A stretch of 38,486 bases of DNA, from positions 1-38,486 of the forward strand of contig JAAZVW010000012.1 of the NCBI GenBank assembly GCA_018623135.1, read 5' to 3'. Under the pieces are notes generated by a model. It worked only from the letters and a program-made list of their open reading frames with translations. It had not been told where the DNA came from and did not search any database. Positions 32,335-38,486 of this stretch are shown here, piece after piece. Origin of the DNA: Pseudomonadota bacterium. Its GTDB lineage: Bacteria; Pseudomonadota; Alphaproteobacteria; UBA1280; JAAZVW01. Within the stretch, counting starts at the first letter, position 1, and each line of letters begins with the position of its first letter. Made by a program: the position numbers and the translations under genes.

Positions 32335-34149
32335 ATGAGTGAAAAGATGTTTCATACTTTCTATAAATTATTTCTATTAGCTGCTTTTGTGGCTGTGCCT
32401 AATGTTGTGTTTGCTGAAGATGCGGCTGAGGTTTGCCAAATGTCGGATGTGGTGAAAATTTATGACACCAATAACGACTGTAAGTTAAGTTATGAAGAAC
32501 AAGATAATATCCCAGTTGCGGAAAAATCAGTTATTTTAACATACCATATGTTTGATGAGGATGTTGCAGGGGTTGAAGCAGGTCCTGTTAGGCGCCAAAA
32601 CCAAGCGATTAATAATATTCGTAGTCAATTAACAGCAGATGAAGAAATTGAAATTGGTAGCTTCCGAGCGAATGCTGGGTTTTCTGCCAATAATTTAGGT
32701 GATGGCTGTAGCCCTGATGATATTAAAAATCTGATCCAGGCTGAGCTTAATGGTATTGGTAACTTTGATGGTAAAACAATGCTAAAAGAGTTCCGTACTT
32801 ATGCTGAAACGGCGTTGGCAAAAGAAGCGTTAACAATGCTTTTCAGTTCTCCTGCGATTTCTGCAATGATGGATGGTATTAAAGCGACAGCTAATGCTCG
32901 TATGGCCATGGCTAAAAACAGCTGTAATGCCCGTGAAATTATGGAAGCAGCACGTAATGAAACAGATACGATGCTTAAAGAAGAAGCGATTGCTTATTGT
33001 GAAAAGCATATTGACGGTACATTAGCGGCTTCTAAAAAACCAAGCTCTGTTCAATTTGGTTCGTACAGCACTAAAGGTTCTGGTATTGATAAAACGCTCG
33101 TTTATCCGAAAGATTGTAAGGACCCTAAAATTTATTCTCAGTATGCAGATAATTATTATTACAAGTTTAACTATGCGACAGATTTGCATACTCAGCTTTG
33201 TTTTTCTGATGATCCGCAACAGGTGAAGTGTAACAACTGTCATCAAACGCCGTCATCTTGCCCGTATAATGGTGTTCAGGCGAACTCTTGTACGTATAAA
33301 GACCCTGTGGAGTCTTGTCCATGGTTGAAGTTTGTAGCTAATGTTAAGGCTAATGTAAGTACAGAAGGTGGTGTAAGTAAGCATGGTCGTGTGTTTGAGC
33401 CTAATGTAATTCGTTTTGGGGCGATGTCGGGTGTATCTGCTTATACGGCGAGCATTTTAACGCTTGTGAGTGATGAAATGAGTAAATACTACAATGCAGA
33501 TGAGGCAGGTTTGAAATCGGATGTGGATGAGGTTATTGCACGACAAGAACTTACGGATATGAATGGTAATTCATTAGGCAAAGTTTCTGACTTTTGCCCA
33601 CGTAATGTGGCGACACCTGTTGAAGATATGTTAGAAAAACTAGTTCCAGATCCTGATTCAACAACTTCGTCGAGCTCGGCTTCTGTAACAAATGCTGATT
33701 TTTCTAAGGTAACGAAGCAGGCGGCGATTTGCATGGTGTATTTAAACTTTAACCAAAAATTCTGGTTTGAGTTGATGGATAAACTACCAATGAATCAGGT
33801 GCTTAAAGTGAGTCGTGATATTAGTGTGGTGGCTTCTAGTTTGGTTGCTGAAAGTATTTTAGAACGCTTGAAATTGCGTTTAGATACAATTATTGCACGT
33901 TCAAATGCGTCATCTGAAGTAAGTGATGAAAAAGTGGCTCCTGCGGTTATTAGTAACATGAGGGAGCAAAAAGTTGCTTACCAAGCAGATTTGGAACGTG
34001 AGCGTATTGCACGTAAAAATTTAACATATGCGGAAAGTTTCTCTGATATTACGGAACATGTACGTAAAGTAATTAGAGAATATGAAGAAAAAGAATTAAT
34101 GAGAGAAGCGGCTAAAGCAAGGGCGCGTGCGCTGATTTCTAGCCAATAG
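32335..34149 (+). CDS. TraH-like Cys-rich periplasmic protein with an EF-hand motif
   Basis: Start at ATG 32335, AAGGGG six bases upstream, opening on a signal peptide (cleavage after NVVFA). 604 residues. Residues 44-55 form a near-perfect EF-hand loop (D-T-N-N-D-C-K-L-S-Y-E-E). Next, ~130-205 resemble TraH: a Gly-Cys, a helix LKEFRTYAETALAKEAL, and KNSCNAREIM, like the TraH 'NSC.a' site. A Cys-rich middle includes C299-N-N-C302-H303. The C-terminal ~190 residues are helical, ending in a charged coiled coil, as TraH does. TraH works in F-pilus assembly with TraG and TraF, and a TraG-like gene follows 39 bases on. It is longer than F TraH (about 450). Confidence 0.55.
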   Translation: MSEKMFHTFYKLFLLAAFVAVPNVVFAEDAAEVCQMSDVVKIYDTNNDCKLSYEEQDNIPVAEKSVILTYHMFDEDVAGVEAGPVRRQNQAINNIRSQLTADEEIEIGSFRANAGFSANNLGDGCSPDDIKNLIQAELNGIGNFDGKTMLKEFRTYAETALAKEALTMLFSSPAISAMMDGIKATANARMAMAKNSCNAREIMEAARNETDTMLKEEAIAYCEKHIDGTLAASKKPSSVQFGSYSTKGSGIDKTLVYPKDCKDPKIYSQYADNYYYKFNYATDLHTQLCFSDDPQQVKCNNCHQTPSSCPYNGVQANSCTYKDPVESCPWLKFVANVKANVSTEGGVSKHGRVFEPNVIRFGAMSGVSAYTASILTLVSDEMSKYYNADEAGLKSDVDEVIARQELTDMNGNSLGKVSDFCPRNVATPVEDMLEKLVPDPDSTTSSSSASVTNADFSKVTKQAAICMVYLNFNQKFWFELMDKLPMNQVLKVSRDISVVASSLVAESILERLKLRLDTIIARSNASSEVSDEKVAPAVISNMREQKVAYQADLERERIARKNLTYAESFSDITEHVRKVIREYEEKELMREAAKARARALISSQ

Positions 34150-34188
34150 AAATGGTAAACAAACTTTTTGCTTTAAAGGGGTAAAGAT

Positions 34189-37100
34189 ATGGCAAATTTA
34201 AATGATTATGTATTAGGCTACGAGCAACAGCACCAGTTTGCGGTTCTTGCTGGCTTTACGAAACAGTCTATTTTGTTTGAGCACCTTTCAACCGGTGATT
34301 TGCAGAATTTTATATATATCTTTGGTCTTATCGGCTGCGCTTACTTATTTTTAAATCCGAATATGTGGAAGGCGACAATTCTTGCGCCGTGGCTTCTGTT
34401 TTTATTGATCTTCCAATCTGGTAAATTAGCTGACCCGCTGTTTTTTACGACATTTGATCTTAGCTCGGGTGGGTTAGGTAACAGTTATTTATCTTGTGCG
34501 GCTATTCCTGAAGGGACATCTCCGGGTGTGCATGTGGATGCTTCTGGTAAAGTTGTTAATAAATGCGTGCAAGGTGGTGGGGGTATGTCCTCTAATCTTT
34601 CTGGGGCGAAGAATCCAGAAGATAAGGTATATGTTGGAGGTTTAAGGGAATACATGGAAGATTCTTCTGGTGATGTTATTGCCTATGTGCCAACGGGTAT
34701 TACTTCTATTAATAGGCGATTGAAAGATGTGAGCACACCTTTATCTTCTATTAATGCTTATACACCACAGCTTGTGATTATTGATGCTTTGGTGCGAGCA
34801 AGGACTGTGGTGACAGACTCTTTATTAGATGGTCGAATGAACAAGATTATTGGTGCTCAAGGTGCGGCGATTCGTGCTATGAAGACATTCCAGCTGCATG
34901 ACCAGCGCCCTTATTTAGAGTCTTTAATTTTTTCTGCCGCTTGTAATAAGTTTGAAAATTCAGGAGAAATCGCTTTTTTATCTCCTAATTCTGCTAAAAA
35001 ACTTCATAAAGATGAATATCAAGCAATGACAAATTATAATTTGTCTGTAGAAGATGTGCTGATGGCTCAGCAAATGTATGATCGTTTGATTCGTTCTAAG
35101 GACGATGATTTGGTGCGTCGTATGCGTACTTATGGTATTCGCCCTCCTGTTATATCTGTTACAGATCCTGATGATTTACCATTAGAGATTAATATAGACC
35201 GTATTAATGCGGTTGCAGGTCCTTTTGTTGGCTCTTTGATGAGCGATGAACCTTCTATTAATAATCTTTTTGGCTTGTTGTCAGACCCAGGGGCTTATGC
35301 GCTTAATAGTAGAGATGATTTTGAGTCATTTTTGTATCATTCACCATTTTTGAGAACGGTTTTCTATGAAGCGGGTTCGAGCTGGTGGAGTTCTTCTCCG
35401 ACAACGGCGCCTGAAGATGAAGAGGGATTTGAATCTGCCTTTTCCATGAGATTGCAAGCTTTTAATAAGTATATGGGTGATAGTTTAGGTGCGGATGCTG
35501 CTGAAGGCTTATTGAAAATGCTAAGCACCGTAAAAGTGAATGTGGATAATAGGGTTAATTTTGGTTCTGCAGATTATGTACCTTATCGTATGGATGCGGA
35601 TCCTAATGACCCTGCTGGTGCAGGTGGCGGTAATGCTTATAGTACATTGCAAAGTATAACATCTAGTTATAGTACTGTTTCTGGCGTTGAAGGCCGTACC
35701 TGTGCGGATTATCATGAATATGTGTATGAATTGCAAAGTAATGCTATTAGATACCAAGTTGCCTTATATGGCGCCTTGGCAACGGCGTTGGACCCTGAGC
35801 AGATTTTAACAACAAATAAAGCGTTAAACTTTATTGCTGAAGAGATGCCTGGTTGTTTGGAGCTTTCTAACTTAGGTTCGGCAGCAACTTTTGTTGCAGG
35901 TGGTGGTGCTGTTGGTTCGGCCATTAAATGGGGTACTGTAAAGGCTTCTACTGCACTTGTTGGTGGTTCTGGCTTGATGTTCCATGATATTTTACAGCTA
36001 GGTAATACTGGCGGTGCTTTTGCTTTAGCACAAGAATCTGCGGATTGTAATATGGATGCGCTTTCTGATTTTGTCATTAACACAAGTATGAACCAGACGC
36101 AGATTCAGCGTATGGCGTTAGATCAACGCGCTGCTGAGGGTGAAAATGTATATATGGATGATGGCATTTCTAGTCGAGTGAGGCAAATAGGTGCCAAAAT
36201 TGGTAGTGAGCTGTTTGAAACAGGTTTACCACAGCAAATTTACAATGCGTTTAATGGTTTTGCGACAGGTTCTTTTGCGCAACTTATGCCGCAGCTCGTT
36301 GCTTGGTTAACTGTAGCTGTAATTATGATTACGCCATTTATTTATATGATGGGGCTTATTGCGCCGGCTTGGGGACTTTCGATCTTCTTAATGCCAATTA
36401 TCACCATTGTGTATTTGCAATCTGTACAAATTATGTATGTGATTGTGCAAGTGGTGTTTGATGGTATGGATACCTTATTTGGTGCGGCCGAAGGTAATGC
36501 GGGCTTTGCTGCTGTATATGACATTGTTGTCGGTTCTGTGATGACAATGGTATTTATTTTAACAGCATTTATGCTCTTTAGCTTAGGTGATGCAGGTGCT
36601 TTGGTTAAACAAATCTCTGGTAAGGCCGATAGTGGTGCAACGATTGACCATAAAGAAGCCCTTGCTGGTGGTATTGTTGCGGCAACCGCTATAACAGGTG
36701 TTACCAAAGCAGGCATGGCTGTGCCTGGTGCGTTAAAAGGTGGCGTGCAAGGTTTGGGTAAAATGCAGCAAAACATTAAAGATGGTAGTTTGAACCCAGT
36801 TAAAGGATTGCAAAATAACTTTAACAAAGGACGCATGTCTGCTATTGAATCGAGAAAAATGGTTGACGGAAGTGATGTAAGGCAAAAAGAACGTGAGTTG
36901 CGTCGTGATGCGCAGTTTGCTGAACATCGTAACCAAAAGCTTCAGATTTCAAGCGATGCGCAGGCTGTTGTTAAAAATGCTGGTGAATTTGGTAGTGGTT
37001 TTAAAGGGACAGACCCTGCAACAGGTCGTGCGTTTGATCTAGGTACGGCGGCTGATAAAGTTGTTGGTAATATCCACAGAAATGATAAACTGAATGATAA

Positions 37101-37386
37101 GCAAAAAGAAAAAGCAATTGTTGCTTTGGATAAAGCAGTTCAGGAGCATAAAGTTACTGAAAAAGCTATTCAGAACTCTAATGGCTCTGTGACACAAGAG
37201 ATGCCGAGTCAGGTCTTTAAAGATGTAGCGAAAGCTTTGAATATGCAAACAGAAGAGCTGTTTGATTCTAAAGATATTCAGATGAATGGCTCTAAGGCTT
37301 CTATCTTCTTGAAACAGCCAAGTGTTGCTGCTAAGAAGAAATCTCCTGGCAAAAACAGGCGTAAGAAAAATAAAGGTAAAGCTTAG
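34189..37386 (+). CDS. TraG-like large inner-membrane protein of the F-type channel
   Basis: 1065 residues without a signal peptide. Two membrane helices near the start (~43-58 and ~63-78), a long periplasmic region (~80-690) with scattered cysteines, a hydrophobic hairpin around 575-600, then a cluster of four or five membrane helices (~703-800, including IMITPFIYMMGLIAPAWGL), and a charged Lys-rich cytoplasmic tail. F TraG has N-terminal helices, a polytopic section (VirB6-like) and a long C-terminal domain; here the large domain is between the helix groups and the tail is short. DotA-like layout is an alternative. AAGGGG precedes the start. Pairing with the TraH-like gene supports TraG. 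Confidence 0.6.
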   Translation: MANLNDYVLGYEQQHQFAVLAGFTKQSILFEHLSTGDLQNFIYIFGLIGCAYLFLNPNMWKATILAPWLLFLLIFQSGKLADPLFFTTFDLSSGGLGNSYLSCAAIPEGTSPGVHVDASGKVVNKCVQGGGGMSSNLSGAKNPEDKVYVGGLREYMEDSSGDVIAYVPTGITSINRRLKDVSTPLSSINAYTPQLVIIDALVRARTVVTDSLLDGRMNKIIGAQGAAIRAMKTFQLHDQRPYLESLIFSAACNKFENSGEIAFLSPNSAKKLHKDEYQAMTNYNLSVEDVLMAQQMYDRLIRSKDDDLVRRMRTYGIRPPVISVTDPDDLPLEINIDRINAVAGPFVGSLMSDEPSINNLFGLLSDPGAYALNSRDDFESFLYHSPFLRTVFYEAGSSWWSSSPTTAPEDEEGFESAFSMRLQAFNKYMGDSLGADAAEGLLKMLSTVKVNVDNRVNFGSADYVPYRMDADPNDPAGAGGGNAYSTLQSITSSYSTVSGVEGRTCADYHEYVYELQSNAIRYQVALYGALATALDPEQILTTNKALNFIAEEMPGCLELSNLGSAATFVAGGGAVGSAIKWGTVKASTALVGGSGLMFHDILQLGNTGGAFALAQESADCNMDALSDFVINTSMNQTQIQRMALDQRAAEGENVYMDDGISSRVRQIGAKIGSELFETGLPQQIYNAFNGFATGSFAQLMPQLVAWLTVAVIMITPFIYMMGLIAPAWGLSIFLMPIITIVYLQSVQIMYVIVQVVFDGMDTLFGAAEGNAGFAAVYDIVVGSVMTMVFILTAFMLFSLGDAGALVKQISGKADSGATIDHKEALAGGIVAATAITGVTKAGMAVPGALKGGVQGLGKMQQNIKDGSLNPVKGLQNNFNKGRMSAIESRKMVDGSDVRQKERELRRDAQFAEHRNQKLQISSDAQAVVKNAGEFGSGFKGTDPATGRAFDLGTAADKVVGNIHRNDKLNDKQKEKAIVALDKAVQEHKVTEKAIQNSNGSVTQEMPSQVFKDVAKALNMQTEELFDSKDIQMNGSKASIFLKQPSVAAKKKSPGKNRRKKNKGKA

Positions 37387-37413
37387 GTGAACAGCGGAGC
37401 CTTAACTTAACTA

Positions 37414-37443
37414 TTGAATATGAAAACCATTTAATAATATAGA
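37414..37443 (+). promoter_or_regulatory. Possible promoter for the final gene
   Basis: TTGAAT (37414-37419), 18-base spacer, TATAGA (37438-37443), in the 75-base gap after the TraG-like gene, about 19 bases before the start at 37462. Confidence 0.35.
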
Positions 37444-37461
37444 AATAATAAAGGTTTGAAT

Positions 37462-38486
37462 ATGCGTATAAAAACATCGTGGAAAGATCAGGAAGGGGGC
37501 CTTCCTGATCTTCGTTTAAAGGCCTTTGGCATGCATTGGCGTATTAATGAAGGTGCGAACCCATTACATTCTTCTGTTAAAGACTTTGCAAGGCTGTGGC
37601 CAGCTTTTGATGATGTTGCTCAGGCCAACTTTTCTGATGATATGCAAATTGCGCCAAGTGGCGATGTGTTTGGGCACCATGTTGCAACAGATAATCATTA
37701 TGGTAATGGCTTAGATTTTGAATATCCTGCCGTAACCTTGCCGCTTTATGTAAGAGATTTGGCAGGTCGTATGGTTTATTTACCTATGGGGTATGAACGT
37801 TGCAATTTTAATAATGAGTGGGTGTTGCCTGAATCTGTAAGTTTTCCTGCAGGGGTTAAGCCTGTGGATATGGCGAAAGTAGGTTCTGTAGAATGCTTTG
37901 ATAATGTGTTCTTTACCAGTTTTAGAAATTGCGATATGTCTCATAAAACGCTTTTAAGGTCGGTAGATGGTGATGAGGATTATATGATTTCTTATTATGC
38001 GAAGCCGCAAGCATATCCTTATAAAATGCGTTTAGATACTTTTTATATTGATGGCTGGAAAATACCCCAAACGCAAATGCTGTATGCCAAGCCGATGCCG
38101 GAAAGATTGTCAGAACAAGAAGCTAAAACTTTTTATGAAAAGTGGCATCTGGCTAAGGATAAAGGCTATGAGGCTTTTATTGAGGCGTTAGGCGAGGATG
38201 CGCTTGAGGATATGTTTGAAAAGGGTGTGACTCTTATCCCGACTTTTGAGGCATGCAATGGCTATAATAAAGTTTCTGCTGATTTTGATTTAGAGGATTA
38301 TTACCCAGGCAGAGCGGTGCTTGATTTACATAAGGTTGTTGAGTCACGTGTTTCTGATTTGCCAGAGGGAACAATTATTGAGGTGCGCAGGCCTGGTGTG
38401 ATGATGTCGCACCGTATTGAGCCTGCTGAGGTGGTTGTAAGTGATGGCAGTAATTACAGAAGCCCACATGGTGATATGCGCCCAAG
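37462..38486 (+). CDS. Unrecognised protein, 3' partial
   Basis: Open from ATG 37462 to the last base (341 codons and counting). AAGG lies about eight bases before the ATG. No signal peptide or membrane helix is visible: the product begins MRIKTSWKDQEGGLPDLR and is rich in aromatic residues and Asp (for example DDVAQANFSDDM, YYAKPQAYPYKM, FDLEDYYPGR). No catalytic motif was recognised. The composition suggests a soluble, beta-rich protein. The codon pattern resembles its neighbours, so it seems a genuine gene of the element. A 13-bp hairpin is embedded in codons 8-17. Confidence 0.75.
   Translation, partial: MRIKTSWKDQEGGLPDLRLKAFGMHWRINEGANPLHSSVKDFARLWPAFDDVAQANFSDDMQIAPSGDVFGHHVATDNHYGNGLDFEYPAVTLPLYVRDLAGRMVYLPMGYERCNFNNEWVLPESVSFPAGVKPVDMAKVGSVECFDNVFFTSFRNCDMSHKTLLRSVDGDEDYMISYYAKPQAYPYKMRLDTFYIDGWKIPQTQMLYAKPMPERLSEQEAKTFYEKWHLAKDKGYEAFIEALGEDALEDMFEKGVTLIPTFEACNGYNKVSADFDLEDYYPGRAVLDLHKVVESRVSDLPEGTIIEVRRPGVMMSHRIEPAEVVVSDGSNYRSPHGDMRP
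37484..37512 (+). repeat. 13-bp perfect inverted repeat inside the start of a gene
   Basis: Arms 37484-37496 (AAGATCAGGAAGG) and 37500-37512 (CCTTCCTGATCTT) around a GGG loop, beginning 23 bases after the A of the start codon at 37462. In mRNA it would be a very stable hairpin within the early coding region; in DNA it could bind a dimeric protein. Confidence 0.85.

Noticed and set aside
33229-33243. True cytochrome c site (CXXCH) in the TraH-like protein
   Set aside because: The motif is embedded in a cluster of other cysteines and no distal Met/His ligand or cytochrome fold is evident, so it is kept only as an oddity.
36342-36836. Minus-strand open frame of 164 codons inside the TraG-like gene
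   Set aside because: It is antisense to membrane helices of a clear 1065-residue gene; the hydrophobic, Pro/Ala-rich product is a typical shadow.

Overview
The window is a dense, almost uninterrupted set of genes for a conjugative or mobile element, most likely a plasmid or integrated conjugative element of a Gram-negative bacterium. It carries lipoprotein signal peptides, an outer-membrane secretin and a periplasmic thiol oxidoreductase. The DNA looks AT-leaning, uses the standard code with TGA as a stop, and has ordinary Shine-Dalgarno sites of the AAGGAG type. The species cannot be named from sequence alone; a proteobacterium is the safest reading. No IS element, tRNA, rRNA or CRISPR array was seen, and no intergenic gap exceeds about 200 bases. 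Functional names below come from pattern recognition of protein families, not from database searches.

Layout. (1) 1-6304: late F-type type IV secretion genes on +: a TraU-like protein with a long Ser/Glu-rich N-terminal part (cut by the window edge), a TrbC-like protein, a TraF-like CxxC protein, a small two-helix membrane protein, a TraD-like coupling ATPase without its own membrane anchor, and another small membrane protein. (2) 6305-9855: accessory genes: a coiled-coil lipoprotein, a two-gene unit with its own promoter, and the only minus-strand gene, a membrane-anchored protein resembling a degenerate HD/TraI_2 (MobH) domain. (3) 9856-25176: a complete-looking type IVb pilus cluster: N0/TcpQ-like proteins, a secretin lipoprotein, a pilin, a PilB/GspE-type ATPase, a PilC/GspF-type platform protein, three alignment-complex proteins of PilN/PilO/PilP type, an unusual single-helix protein, two tandem GspG-like minor pilins, and a prepilin-peptidase-like protein reduced to its N-terminal domain. 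(4) 25177-27477: TraA/TraL/TraE/TraK-like genes in F order, with a strong promoter, paired 10-bp operator-like repeats and a hairpin after the pilin gene. (5) 27478-38486: a lytic transglycosylase, a UvrD-like protein with a damaged Walker B motif, a large fusion of a sigma-70-like factor to a ParB-like domain, TraH-like and TraG-like genes, and an unrecognised gene running off the end.

Working together: the TraA/L/E/K/H/G/U/F/TrbC set would build an F-type mating channel, the TraD-like ATPase would feed DNA to it, and the transglycosylase would open peptidoglycan. The pilus cluster probably builds a thin pilus for mating-pair contact, as in IncI plasmids. TraB, TraV, TraC, TraW and TraN counterparts, a pilus retraction ATPase and a complete prepilin peptidase are not in the window. 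The strongest candidate for something undescribed is the sigma-ParB fusion at 30124-32229, next to the inactive-looking helicase and between two groups of transfer genes.
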